Source: Planctomycetota bacterium (GTDB taxonomy: Bacteria > Planctomycetota > MHYJ01 > JACPRB01). Taken from it: DNA of 43,639 nt. Shown here one piece after another: positions 8,840 through 17,727 of this stretch (positions are counted from its first letter, which is position 1; each line of letters opens with the position of its first letter). A model generated the notes under the pieces. That model was not told the DNA's origin and did no database searches. It saw nothing but the letters and a program-made list of their open reading frames with translations. The stretch covers positions 1-43,639 of the forward strand of contig JACQVR010000028.1 in the NCBI GenBank assembly GCA_016209705.1, read 5' to 3'. A program made the position numbers and the translations under genes.

Positions 8840-10530
8840 AATTCCCGCACATTCGGGACCCGGTGACGGCCAAGGAGCTCTGGGGATTGTCGCGCCTTCG
8901 CCGAACTCACGCCGCCCGGCTGATCTATGTCGGCCTGATCGGCGCGGTGCTCTTCCAGTTCAGCGCCTCGATGGCGGGGCCTGTCGTTTCGCCGTCGGAG
9001 TACGCCAATCTGGGGCGGAATCTCTTCCAGTACTTCTTCTGGCCCAATCTGTTCCTGGTCTCCCTCGCGTCCGTCATCGCCGCCGCGGACATTTTCGCCA
9101 GGGAAGTGAAGGCCGACACGCTGGAAATTCTGATGCTCACGCCGCTGACCCCCTTCGAGGTGGCGTTTGGAAAATGGAAGGCCGTCATGGTCCAGACGGG
9201 AACGATCATTCTGTGCGGAGCGCCGGTGGCGGCCGTCTGTCTCTACCTCGGCGGCATCGGCTATTGGGAGGTGGCCTGGAGCCTCTCCTTGACCGCGGCG
9301 ATGGCGGCGCTCGGAGCCGCCATGGCGCTCTATTTCTCGGCCCGACACATGGAGCAAGGACGGGCCGTCGTCGTTTCCATGCTCCTGCTGGCGGCCTTGT
9401 CGATTCCGTTTGTGTCCATCGCGCTGGCCGTATGGATGGGCGCGCGGAGTTCGGGGATGATCCTCGTCGTGTTGCTCGCGCTGACCATCCTGATGAGCTG
9501 CTTTTGCTTTTCTCCGTATTTGGTGCCCGTGCACACGGCGGTCGCCGCTTTCGGCTCGAACCCCGACGCCTATTCCTATGCGTGGATTTCCGCCACCGCC
9601 TTGTCTTTCGGAGCGGCTTTTCTGCTGCTTCGGATGGCGGCCGAGAGCTTGAGATGGCTTCCGAACTTGGCCCCCGCCCCGGCGCGTTCCACCGATCTGG
9701 AAGCGGGAAATCCCTATTCCTTCATCAGCCTGCCGGGGCTGGGCGACCGGGAGATCCGCCGGAGCGTGTGGGAGGATCACCCCCTCTTATGGAAGGAATT
9801 GGCGACGCGCGCCGCCGCGAGGCTAAGGCCGATCACCAAGATCTACATCCAGATCCTTCTCTATCTGGGACTCGGCATCCTCTTTCTCGTGGATTGGGGC
9901 CGGAGCCTGGAGATCTTCTACGTCCTTTGGCTTTCCTTGGTTCTTCTGGCCGTGATGACGGGCGCATCGCTCTTCGTTTCGGACAAGCGAGGCCGGAAGT
10001 TCGAGGTCTTGATGTGCACTTCTCTAACCACCGCGCGGATCGTCCTTACGAAACTCCTGTCGGGATGGCTGTCTCCGGAATCGAAACAGGTCCTCATCCT
10101 GTGGCTCCTCGTTTCGATCGGGTGGTCGTGGCGGGGCGGCGCCGCCTGGATGGTGGGTTACCTCGTGACGGCGGGCATTTTCATCGCTTTCGTGTACACG
10201 CTCGCGGCAACCGTTTCGCTGCGCACGAGGACGGTCCAAGGCGCGTTCGTCTTCACCGCCGCGGTCCTCGGGACCCTGTTGGTCGGGGGAAATTTGATTC
10301 GGTCGGGGACCCTCTCGCCCCAAGGTGCTTCGGGAGTTGCGGCCGTCGTCCTCGATGCGTTTTCGCTCGCCGATCCCGGCGATATTTTCAGCCGGCTCAC
10401 GCCGCAGGCGGCGGCATGGCCTTCGCTCTTTCCGAGGTTGGGTGTCTATGCCGGGTTGTACCTTGCGGCCGTCCTCCTTCTGTTCCTCGGCATGGTCCGC
10501 GGTTTCCGGACCCTCGGCGAGCGGGTATGA
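8836..10530 (+). CDS. ABC module A: ABC-2 type permease
   Basis: A 564-residue inner-membrane permease with about twelve hydrophobic segments in two halves. A soluble N-terminus (DPVTAKELWGLSR) is followed by the ABC-2 motif REVKADTLEILMLTPLTP near residue 90, and a similar element DKRGRKFEVLMCTSLT occurs in the second half, so the protein resembles two fused ABC-2 permease units. The GTG start at 8836 overlaps the ATPase TGA by 4 bp. The large protein, ATPase and permease are therefore one translationally coupled unit. Export or envelope remodelling is likely from the family; the substrate is unknown. The paralog lies at 23460-25145. Confidence 0.88.
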   Translation: MKFPHIRDPVTAKELWGLSRLRRTHAARLIYVGLIGAVLFQFSASMAGPVVSPSEYANLGRNLFQYFFWPNLFLVSLASVIAAADIFAREVKADTLEILMLTPLTPFEVAFGKWKAVMVQTGTIILCGAPVAAVCLYLGGIGYWEVAWSLSLTAAMAALGAAMALYFSARHMEQGRAVVVSMLLLAALSIPFVSIALAVWMGARSSGMILVVLLALTILMSCFCFSPYLVPVHTAVAAFGSNPDAYSYAWISATALSFGAAFLLLRMAAESLRWLPNLAPAPARSTDLEAGNPYSFISLPGLGDREIRRSVWEDHPLLWKELATRAAARLRPITKIYIQILLYLGLGILFLVDWGRSLEIFYVLWLSLVLLAVMTGASLFVSDKRGRKFEVLMCTSLTTARIVLTKLLSGWLSPESKQVLILWLLVSIGWSWRGGAAWMVGYLVTAGIFIAFVYTLAATVSLRTRTVQGAFVFTAAVLGTLLVGGNLIRSGTLSPQGASGVAAVVLDAFSLADPGDIFSRLTPQAAAWPSLFPRLGVYAGLYLAAVLLLFLGMVRGFRTLGERV

Positions 10531-10597
10531 ATTTTTTTCGGAGCGCCCTTCCGGCCAGGCTCCGAGAAAAATAGGAGCAGGCCCAGCCAAAACGCAC

Positions 10598-12418
10598 CTA
10601 TAGTTCGACTCGTCGATGATAAACGAACCATTCGAGCAGCAGCAGGATCAGCGCCGCGGCGGCGAACCACTTCCATAAGGGTTTGGACGGCAATTCCATC
10701 GCCGCCGCCCCCACTTTGCCGCCGCCGAAGCGGACTTCCGTCGCGACCCGGCCGCTCGACTCGCGCGCATCCAGGAGATTCAGCGCCATCGGCTGGGCGA
10801 CTCCGTTACGGATCACGGAATAGATTCCGCAGGTTTCCGTCTTTCCCAGGATCACTTCCTCGCCTCGCTCGCCGGAGAGTTTCATCCGTACGCCCCCGGG
10901 GCGCGCGATTTCCACTTCCGTTTCGTTTTCCTCCAGTCGGATCCGGATCGGCTCCCCCGGCTTCCGCAGAGCCTGCTCCTCCACCCGCAGCCACTCGATC
11001 GCCTGCGCCAGGAAGAGCGGAAAGGAGAGCCGCAGCGGCCAGTCGGACTGGAGGACGTCGAAGGCCACGACCAGCGCGCGCGTCCGTACCCGTTCCCAGG
11101 CGAAAACGAGCGGCGTTTCCGACGATTCCAGCACGGGCGCCGCGAACCCGCCCAGGGTCACGCGCGGCGAAGAATTGATCTGCAAGCCGGAGAAATCGAT
11201 GCGGCGCGCCGCCGGATGCCGCCGGTCCCAATCCACCGCGGCCGGGTGTTCGATGACGTCCTGAACCTGGATACCCTCCCATTTCGGCACGGCGCCAAGG
11301 ATCAGGTAGCGGCCCTCGGGCAGCGGCTCGGGCATGACTCGATCAAGCACGACGAGGTCGTACTCCGCGGCGGAGGCGGCCGGCCATGAATCCACTCGGA
11401 AGGTCTCGGTCTCCCGGAGGTTCGCGATCGCCCTTTCGAGAAAGAAATTTCCGGGTCCCACGAGCAGGATCTTCGCCCGGTCGCGGCGCGCCACGAACCA
11501 GGCGTGATTGTCGACGGCCAGGTCGTCGTCCATCGCGATGCGCACTTCGACCACTTCGGGTTCCGGCTTCGACACCTCGAAGAGGACCGCGACGCTGGAG
11601 TCGGCCTGCATCGTCACGTGCTTGACCGCCTTGAGCTGGGCGTTGACATAAAGCTCCACCGGAATCTCCCGCGCGGCGGTGGAGAACCAGTCGAGCTGGG
11701 CATACACCGTCCACGGATCGTCCGCCCGCGCGGGCGGACGGACGTCGATCGCGGTCAGCGCGGCGTTGCTGGGCGCGGCGCCCACCGGCACGTAACGGAT
11801 TTCCACGTCTTCGGGCGCTCCCGAAACCGGCTCGAAGTTTCCGTCGCTGAAGACGACGATTTCGCGATTCTTGAACGGTTGGACGGCGCTGACCGCCATC
11901 CGGAACGCTTCCTGCGCGCTGGTCGCCGTGTCCGCGGGCTCCACGAGATCGATGGCCCGCCCGGCCGCCGCGCGGCTGGACGTGAAGGGCGTCATCACCT
12001 GCGCGCGGTGGGCGAACGCGATCACCATGACCTCGTCCGCGCGGCCTATCGCGTCCAGGATCTCGCGCGCCTTCTCCTTCGCCTTCGCGAGCCGTGAGGG
12101 GGCGACGTCCTTCATCTGCATGCTGGCGGATCGGTCGATGAGAATGACCCACCGCTTCTCTACGGGAGGCGGCCGCCGTCCCGCGGGAGCCGTCAGCGCC
12201 AGCGTCGCGAGGAGGATGAGCAGGAGCTGGAGAAACAGCAGCAGGCTCCGGCGCAGGCGCTGGAAGGGGGCGTTGACGCGGAAATCCTGCACGGAGCGGA
12301 CCCACAGCCAGGTGCTGGAGACGGAGACTCGCTTGCGGCGCAGCTTCAGGAAATAAAGAAGGATCACCGGGACCGCCGCCAGCAGCCACAGGAAGGCGAG
12401 CGGATTGAGAAAGCTCAC
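10598..12418 (-). CDS. BatA-like protein with von Willebrand A domain
   Basis: A 606-residue membrane protein. It starts with the BatA signature (FLNPLAFLWLLAAVP, PF07584), TM helices at about 4-26 and 57-77, then a VWA domain whose metal site begins D95-R-S-A-S (DxSxS intact). A long extracytoplasmic part follows, and a C-terminal TM helix lies near 583-600. The GTG at 12418 is chosen because the Bat fold begins there and GAAGGGAG precedes it; the codons upstream lie in an intergenic repeat. It is the last gene of the VWA-MoxR-DUF58-BatA cluster, where MoxR ATPases act as chaperones that insert metals or assemble VWA proteins. It converges on ABC module A with a 67-bp gap. Confidence 0.87.
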   Translation of the reverse strand: MSFLNPLAFLWLLAAVPVILLYFLKLRRKRVSVSSTWLWVRSVQDFRVNAPFQRLRRSLLLFLQLLLILLATLALTAPAGRRPPPVEKRWVILIDRSASMQMKDVAPSRLAKAKEKAREILDAIGRADEVMVIAFAHRAQVMTPFTSSRAAAGRAIDLVEPADTATSAQEAFRMAVSAVQPFKNREIVVFSDGNFEPVSGAPEDVEIRYVPVGAAPSNAALTAIDVRPPARADDPWTVYAQLDWFSTAAREIPVELYVNAQLKAVKHVTMQADSSVAVLFEVSKPEPEVVEVRIAMDDDLAVDNHAWFVARRDRAKILLVGPGNFFLERAIANLRETETFRVDSWPAASAAEYDLVVLDRVMPEPLPEGRYLILGAVPKWEGIQVQDVIEHPAAVDWDRRHPAARRIDFSGLQINSSPRVTLGGFAAPVLESSETPLVFAWERVRTRALVVAFDVLQSDWPLRLSFPLFLAQAIEWLRVEEQALRKPGEPIRIRLEENETEVEIARPGGVRMKLSGERGEEVILGKTETCGIYSVIRNGVAQPMALNLLDARESSGRVATEVRFGGGKVGAAAMELPSKPLWKWFAAAALILLLLEWFVYHRRVEL

Positions 12419-12597
12419 GCGCGCTCCCTTCGGTCGCTCGCTTCGGAAATGGCGGCTCCGCCGCCGGTTTGTCGGATCGTTTGAATGACCCGCGGTGTCG
12501 CGCGCCATTTCCAAGCGCGGGCGGGGCTTGAAATCCTGCCCGCTTTCAAGCGGAACGACCCCCGCCCCTTGAGGCGCGGGTTCTCTACTTTTGTCAT
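12419..12597 (-). repeat. ~170-bp leader repeat, copy 1, upstream of the BatA-like gene
   Basis: Spans the gap between the DUF58 stop and the BatA-like GTG. It matches 17552-17722 over its whole length with scattered differences and one or two small gaps, in the same orientation and the same position relative to a gene that starts GTGAGCTT. Shared internal blocks include CGCTTGA-AGCGGGC, TCAAGCCCCGCCCGCG, GGAAATGGCGCGCGAC and GCCATTTCCGAAGCGAGCGA. GGAAATGGC/GCCATTTCC and AGCGGGC/GCCCGC-type pairs can form nested hairpins. It could be a structured leader, a terminator-plus-leader unit or a mobile palindromic repeat. Confidence 0.85.
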
Positions 12598-13487
12598 CGC
12601 AGGACTCCCGTCCGGCGGAACGTATCCAGCAGGATCCGCTCGAGAGACTGAGACGACGGAGCGTAAAAGTAGGACAGGCCGCGCGCGCGGCAATAGTCCC
12701 GCAAGCCGCCCACGAGCGCCCGCAGGTTGACGTCGTAGCGCTTCAAGAGCCCGCCGGTGATCGATACCTCGACCGGCGTGCCGTCTTCGCAATCCTCCAG
12801 GGTCACGTCGCCCACGATGGGCGGCTTGATTTCCTGCGGGCTCAGGATCTGGATGACAATGACCTCGTCCGGGCCCCGCAAGAGCCACTTGAGCGCGCCG
12901 CTGAACCCGCGCTTGTCGAGAAAGTCCGAGATCACGACCTTCATGCCGGGTTGCGCGTTGCGCAGCGCGAACTGGCGCAGCCCTTCGTGCAGATCGGTGC
13001 CTCCCTGCTCCTTCACGCCGTCGAGAAACTCGAGGAGCCGCCAGATCTGATGCCGGCCTCGCGCCGGCTGAAACCTTTCCATGCGTTCGCCGTTGGCCGC
13101 TTCGATCGAGGCGCGGTCGAGGTTCACGAGGGCGACGTACGCCATCGCCGCGGCGAGCTTCTTCCCGAAGAGGATTTTTTTCGGCTCGCCGAAGCCCATC
13201 GACAGGCTCGTGTCGAGGTAGACGGCCAGCCGGAGGTCCTCCTCCTCGTGGAAGAGCTTGAGGAACAGCCGATCGAGCCGTCCGTACACGTTCCAATCGA
13301 CGAACCGTGGATCGTCGCCCTGGACGTAGTCGCGGTAATCGGCGAACTCGGTCCCCGCGCCGCGGCGTTTCGAGCGCTTCTCGCCGTGGGTGCGGCCCGC
13401 GCGCAGGCGGCGAACCGCCAACTCGAGCTGCTCCAGTTGGCGGATCAGTTGGGGATCCAGTAAAAGCTCATTCGTCGGACCGCTCAT
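12594..13487 (-). CDS. DUF58 domain protein
   Basis: A 297-residue DUF58 protein (PF01882), the standard partner of MoxR ATPases. The family core is visible: FADYRDYVQGDDPRFVDWN near residue 48 and DRLFLKLFHEEEDL just after it, then a VWA-like fold with DTSLSM (about residue 92) in place of a full MIDAS. There is no TM helix, so it is probably cytoplasmic or peripheral. The ATG at 13487 is chosen because MSGPTNELLLDPQL is the usual beginning of the family. A TTG at 13538 overlapping the MoxR TGA would add 17 residues and cannot be ruled out, since such overlaps are common here. Confidence 0.9.
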   Translation of the reverse strand: MSGPTNELLLDPQLIRQLEQLELAVRRLRAGRTHGEKRSKRRGAGTEFADYRDYVQGDDPRFVDWNVYGRLDRLFLKLFHEEEDLRLAVYLDTSLSMGFGEPKKILFGKKLAAAMAYVALVNLDRASIEAANGERMERFQPARGRHQIWRLLEFLDGVKEQGGTDLHEGLRQFALRNAQPGMKVVISDFLDKRGFSGALKWLLRGPDEVIVIQILSPQEIKPPIVGDVTLEDCEDGTPVEVSITGGLLKRYDVNLRALVGGLRDYCRARGLSYFYAPSSQSLERILLDTFRRTGVLR

Positions 13488-13534
13488 GTTTGAAATCCCA
13501 CGTTCGAAGCGAATGAAGCCCGGCGATTCCTTTT

Positions 13535-14569
13535 TCAAGCTTTCGGCCCCGAGCTGTGAACTTCCGCTGTGATTTCCGGCTTCACCGCCTCGAGAATCTC
13601 GTCGATGACGCGCTCCGTCCGGACTCCCTCGGCCTCCCCTTCGAAATTGAGGAGGATCCGGTGCCGCAACGCCTGCGGCGCCGCCGCGCGAACGTCCTGG
13701 AAGCCGGCGTTGTACCGGCCGTCCACCAAGGCCTGGACTTTGGCCGCCAGGATGAGTGCTTGCGCGCCGCGGGGGCTTGATCCGAAACGGGCGTACTTCT
13801 TCACGATGTCGGGCGCCAACTCCGATTCCGGATGGCTGGCCCAGACGAGTCGGGAGGCGTAGTCCTTCACGTGGGGCGCCGCGACGACCTCCCGCACCAG
13901 GGCCTGATATTCCATCACCTTGGGGCCGTCGATCACGGGCTGCACCTCGATGGTGATCTTGTCGGTTGTGCGTTCCAGGATCTGTCGCAGGTCGGCCAGC
14001 GACGAAAACGATACCAGCAATTTGAAGAGAAAGCGGTCGAGTTGCGCTTCAGGCAGGGGATAGGTGCCCTCCATTTCGATCGGGTTTTGCGTCGCCAGCA
14101 CCAGAAAAGGCTCCTCCAGCGCGTACCGCTGTCCGGCGACGGTGACCGCGTGCTCCTGCATCGCTTCCAGCATCGCCGACTGCGTCTTGGGCGTCGCCCG
14201 ATTGATCTCGTCCGCGAGGATCACCTGAGCGAAGATCGCGCCCTTCTGGAAGCGGAAGACCCGTTCGCCTTCCGGCGTCTGGGCGACCAGGTTGGTGCCC
14301 AGGATGTCCGCCGGCATCAGGTCGGGCGTGAACTGGATGCGGTTGAAATGGAGCCGAAGCGCGCGGCCCAGCGTTCGCACGAGCAGCGTCTTGCCGAGTC
14401 CGGGGACGCCTTCGAGCAGGCAGTGCCCGCCCGCGAAAAGCGCGGTCAGCACGCCGCGGATGACGTCGCGGTGCCCGACGATGACTTTCCCCAGTTCCGC
14501 TTCGATCCGGTGGAAGTCCTGCCGGAACGCGGCCGCGCGGGCTTGAGCATCCGTGCCGTCGCTGTTCAT
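13535..14569 (-). CDS. MoxR family AAA+ ATPase
   Basis: A 344-residue MoxR ATPase (AAA_3). Walker A GVPGLGKT is at 54-61, Walker B ILADEINR contains D120 and E121, the sensor segment ATQNPIEMEGTYPLPEAQLDRF follows, and the C-terminal lid domain ends the protein. MoxR proteins act as chaperones for VWA-domain partners, and here the gene lies between two VWA genes and next to DUF58, the classic arrangement. It is transcribed leftward with the large VWA gene upstream (111-bp gap holding a GCCAAA repeat) and DUF58 downstream. No feature departs from the family. Confidence 0.95.
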   Translation of the reverse strand: MNSDGTDAQARAAAFRQDFHRIEAELGKVIVGHRDVIRGVLTALFAGGHCLLEGVPGLGKTLLVRTLGRALRLHFNRIQFTPDLMPADILGTNLVAQTPEGERVFRFQKGAIFAQVILADEINRATPKTQSAMLEAMQEHAVTVAGQRYALEEPFLVLATQNPIEMEGTYPLPEAQLDRFLFKLLVSFSSLADLRQILERTTDKITIEVQPVIDGPKVMEYQALVREVVAAPHVKDYASRLVWASHPESELAPDIVKKYARFGSSPRGAQALILAAKVQALVDGRYNAGFQDVRAAAPQALRHRILLNFEGEAEGVRTERVIDEILEAVKPEITAEVHSSGPKA

Positions 14570-14597
14570 TTCATCACCTCTCAGAAATGATCACCCT

Positions 14598-14665
14598 GAG
14601 TCTTGATGAATCGCCAAACCGCCAAAAGACCTCACGATGGCGCTTTGGCGTCTCGGCGGTTCGTC
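14598..14665. repeat. GCCAAA-type imperfect inverted repeat, copy 2
   Basis: AATCGCCAAACCGCCAAAAG followed about 15 bases later by GGCGCTTTGGCGTCTCGGCGG gives an imperfect hairpin in the gap between the large VWA gene and moxR. Same word content as the element near 1800-1890, so probably the same dispersed family. Confidence 0.5.
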
Positions 14666-14680
14666 CGGGAAAGCGAGCAT

Positions 14681-17551
14681 TCATTTTTCTTTCGCCTTCT
14701 TCTTCGCCTCGAGCAGCCGCCGCATGTACTCGTCGGCCGGTTCCGGAGACGGCGTCGCGGCGGCCGGGGGAGCGGACTTCGGGCCCGCCTCCGCGGGAGC
14801 GAGGGGCCGGGGCGATCCCGCAACCTCGTCAAGTTCAACCGGCGTTGTGGCTGGCTGGAGCTGCTCAACGCGAACTTCTTCCTTTCGCCGCGCCAGCGCG
14901 TGGATCGTGGCGGGCATCTCCGCCGGCCGGCGAAGCGGGCGTTTCCATGGCAGGCTCAGGGCGGTCCACGCGCGCCGCGCCAGCGGCTTCCACTCGACGG
15001 CCACGCGACGGATGAAGATGTCGACCGGGAAGAGCGCCAGGACCAACGCGAGCAGGAACGGCCACAGCGGCGTCGCGATCCCCGCGGCAAGGGGAAGGGG
15101 CGCGTAGACCGGTGACTCCGCGGACAGCCGGCGGCCGCCGGTGAGTTCCCGCAACCGATCCAGCAGCGCGGCGTTGGTCCGGAGGTCCCGATACTCCGCC
15201 GCGTAAGACAACGGCACCCCTTGCGTGATGTACCCTTTCTCGTCGTGCGCACCCGCGAACGAAGCCGTGACCGTGTAGAGGCCCGGATCCTCGGCCTCGA
15301 ACTCCGCCTCGTACCGTCCCGGGCCGGTCTGCCGAAAGGCGAGATTCGCCTTCCCGGCGCGTGGACCCGTGACCGATCCCGCGAACTCAAGCGTGTGGAG
15401 AAAGCGCCCCTGTTCGTCGACGGCATCCACGATGATCCGGCCTTTCCCGCCCTGGATTTCGGTGTCCACCGCGAACGGCGCCCGCGGCACCGTCCGCAGG
15501 ACCGAACGAACCGCTTGGCTCCAGAACTTGCGGTAATGCTCCCATGGGACCCAATCCTGGGCCCATCGCGGCTTCGCATCCGATGTGAAGGCCAGCGTTC
15601 GGCCGAGCCCGTGCGTCCATTCGACGAGCAGCGCATCGAACTGGTCGGCTTCCGTGTCGCCGTGCTTCTTGGCGATCGGAGCTCCCAGAGACGTGACCGC
15701 CAAAGGCTTGGTGGCGGTCAGGACGTAGCCGTGGAGCGGCGGGATCTCGGCGGGAGCGATGCCCTTGATCGCCTCCGAGCGGGCCAACACGACGGGCGGG
15801 ATCGTGCCTTCGATGATCATCGAGCGCTGAAGCGTCGCCGCTTCTTTCGTGAAGATCTGCGGCAGTTTGCTCGGATCGGTGACATGGTAGAACCTTCCCT
15901 TCGCGTAGGCCGCGACGGTGGCCATCTTCTCGATGTCGCTCCTTCCATGCGGGAAGATCGCGACGGTGCTGATCGTGATCCGGTCCGCCACGATGGCGTC
16001 GACGAGGTCCTGACTGGGACCCGAAGGATCGGCGTCGGAGATGATCACGATGTGTTTGGAGGCCGCCTTCACGCCGCTCAATCCCTTGTGCGCCATCCTC
16101 AGAGTGGCGTCGAAGCTGGGCATGTCGCCTGGAGAGGCCCCCTGGATGAGGTTCGCCAGCTTCGGTTTGTCGGTGACCGTCTGCATCTCGAAGACCCACG
16201 ACTCGCCGCCCATTCCGTAGTTGAGAACGCCCATGAAATCGTACGGCGTGAGCACGTTGAGCGCCGCGAGGCCGATTTCCTTGGCCCAGAAGTTGCCGTC
16301 GGGGATCTCGCACGTGTGCAGGATGAGGCACAGCGCGCCGTTGGGGAGGACGCGCCGTTGCGGCTGCTCCATGGTCACGGGCAGAAGATCTTCGATCGGC
16401 GTGCCCCGATATCCGCCGGGGCCGTAGCTCTTTTCGCCGCCAATCATGATGAAGCCGACGCCCGCGTCATGGACCGCGGCCTCCATCCGCGGCATCACGC
16501 CTGCGGGAAGCTGGGCCGCCTCGATGTTGGCCAGCACGATGGCATCAAACATCGCCAGGTCCGCCAGCCCGGTGAGGCTCTCCGGCGCCACCACGACGGG
16601 CTCCAGGCCCTCCTGCCTCAACGCGGGAACGAGCGTCTCGGCGTCGACGGCCTCGCCGGGGATCACCGCGACGCGCGATCCGCCCCGGGCGGCGGCGACG
16701 CCGCTCGCTTCGTTGTTCTGGCTGATGCCGTCCCCCGGCTTTTCGACGACGGCTTGGTAGGCGTAGAGGCCCGACGCCTCGATCTTCTGGGGGATGGTGA
16801 ACACGTTCTTGCCTTGGGCGAGTTCCACGTCGCGCAAGGCGAGGAGCGCTCCGTTGCGGTAGAACGCCAGCCGCGCCGGGCCCGCGCGCTGCGCGTTGAC
16901 GACGGCGGACACTTCGAACGGCTCCTTGAGCTGCGGATTCGATGGTACGCGCAGCGCCTCGACCCACACCTCATCCGCATAATCGTAGCGGAGCGGAAAG
17001 ACGTCGATGACCGCGCCGTGCGCCCGGGCGAGCTCCGCTTCCGCCAGCGCGTGGCCTCGATTCTCGTTGCCGTCGCTGAGCAAAACGATCCGGCGCTGGT
17101 AGCCTTCGGGAAAGACCGCCAGTGCCAGCCGGAGGGCCGCGCCGATGTCGGTCGCCGCCCGGGTCACGACCGAATGAGGACCGGTCAGCGCCGGGCGATC
17201 CGAAGGCGAGATTTCGATCATCGACTCGCCTCCGAAAACGATCACGCCCGCGCGGTCGTCCTTGGGAAGTTTGCTCAACTGGTCCTTGACCCACTCCAAC
17301 GAACGGGATTGGACGTCCATCGGGACGCTCAGCGAGTGATCGAGAAGGAACATCGTCGCCGTCCGGTGCGATGTCGAAATCCAACGCGCCTCGGCCAGCG
17401 ACAGAACGAGCGCCGCGAAGAGGAGTGTTCGCAGTATGGTGCTGGCCATGGCTCGGCCGCGCTCCAGCCCGGAGCGGCTCCAGCGCGCCAGAACCGCGAA
17501 GAGCGGCAGGAGCGCCAGCAGAGACAACGCCCACGGCTGCTCGAAGCTCAC
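14681..17551 (-). CDS. Large VWA membrane protein with amidotransferase-like domain
   Basis: A 956-residue membrane protein. Two N-terminal TM helices (about 6-24 and 38-54) precede a VWA domain starting at D71-H-S-L-S. A class I glutamine-amidotransferase-like domain follows (about 285-400; FMIMIGGEKSYGPGGY-type segment GVGFIMIGGEKSYGPGGY), and a second VWA-like domain (about 400-560) is interleaved, with HTCEI where DxSxS would be expected but IIISDADPS retained. A beta domain and a TM helix (about 812-835) lead to a Pro/Ala-rich tail ending in Lys-rich KKKAKEK, probably cytoplasmic. This is the layout of large VWA proteins paired with MoxR/DUF58 genes. The GTG start and leader are shared with the BatA-like gene. 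Function probably envelope-related; substrate unknown. Confidence 0.83.
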   Translation of the reverse strand: MSFEQPWALSLLALLPLFAVLARWSRSGLERGRAMASTILRTLLFAALVLSLAEARWISTSHRTATMFLLDHSLSVPMDVQSRSLEWVKDQLSKLPKDDRAGVIVFGGESMIEISPSDRPALTGPHSVVTRAATDIGAALRLALAVFPEGYQRRIVLLSDGNENRGHALAEAELARAHGAVIDVFPLRYDYADEVWVEALRVPSNPQLKEPFEVSAVVNAQRAGPARLAFYRNGALLALRDVELAQGKNVFTIPQKIEASGLYAYQAVVEKPGDGISQNNEASGVAAARGGSRVAVIPGEAVDAETLVPALRQEGLEPVVVAPESLTGLADLAMFDAIVLANIEAAQLPAGVMPRMEAAVHDAGVGFIMIGGEKSYGPGGYRGTPIEDLLPVTMEQPQRRVLPNGALCLILHTCEIPDGNFWAKEIGLAALNVLTPYDFMGVLNYGMGGESWVFEMQTVTDKPKLANLIQGASPGDMPSFDATLRMAHKGLSGVKAASKHIVIISDADPSGPSQDLVDAIVADRITISTVAIFPHGRSDIEKMATVAAYAKGRFYHVTDPSKLPQIFTKEAATLQRSMIIEGTIPPVVLARSEAIKGIAPAEIPPLHGYVLTATKPLAVTSLGAPIAKKHGDTEADQFDALLVEWTHGLGRTLAFTSDAKPRWAQDWVPWEHYRKFWSQAVRSVLRTVPRAPFAVDTEIQGGKGRIIVDAVDEQGRFLHTLEFAGSVTGPRAGKANLAFRQTGPGRYEAEFEAEDPGLYTVTASFAGAHDEKGYITQGVPLSYAAEYRDLRTNAALLDRLRELTGGRRLSAESPVYAPLPLAAGIATPLWPFLLALVLALFPVDIFIRRVAVEWKPLARRAWTALSLPWKRPLRRPAEMPATIHALARRKEEVRVEQLQPATTPVELDEVAGSPRPLAPAEAGPKSAPPAAATPSPEPADEYMRRLLEAKKKAKEK

Positions 17552-17722
17552 GCTCGCTCCCTTCGGTCGCTCGCTTCGGAAATGGCGGCCCCCTACGCCG
17601 GTTTGTTGGACCGGCTGAATAACCGGCGGGGTCGCGCGCCATTTCCAGACGCGGGCGGGGCTTGAGACCCCCCGCCCGCTCTCAAGCGGAATAAGCCCGC
17701 CCTAAGGGGCGGGCTTGTTGAC
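17552..17722 (-). repeat. ~170-bp leader repeat, copy 2, upstream of the large VWA gene
   Basis: Second copy of the element at 12419-12597, lying between the stop of the NHL lipoprotein gene and the GTG of the large VWA gene. The GAAGGGAGCG-(A)GC-GTGAGCTT junction with the ribosome site is the same in both copies. The distal end of this copy contains a perfect terminator-like hairpin that is imperfect in copy 1. Confidence 0.85.
17697..17720 (-). terminator. Hairpin terminator after the NHL lipoprotein gene
   Basis: AAGCCCGCCC and GGGCGGGCTT form a perfect 10-bp stem with a 4-nt loop, 7 bases beyond the stop of the minus-strand NHL gene, followed by ATT rather than a long T-tract. It lies in the distal part of the leader repeat. 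Confidence 0.6.
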
Positions 17723-17727
17723 ACTTG

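Noticed and set aside
10531..10597. CGGAGC/GCTCCG hairpin between convergent genes as a terminator
   Set aside because: The stem is only 6 bp with a 14-nt loop, and on either strand the T-run lies on the wrong side.
15221..17665. Very long open frames antisense to real genes (also near 2697-4262, 5928-7628, 8581-9780, 30717-32444 and 40048-41658)
   Set aside because: They mirror clear protein families on the other strand, have Arg/Gly/Pro/His-rich random composition and no family motifs. Long antisense frames are expected at this GC content.
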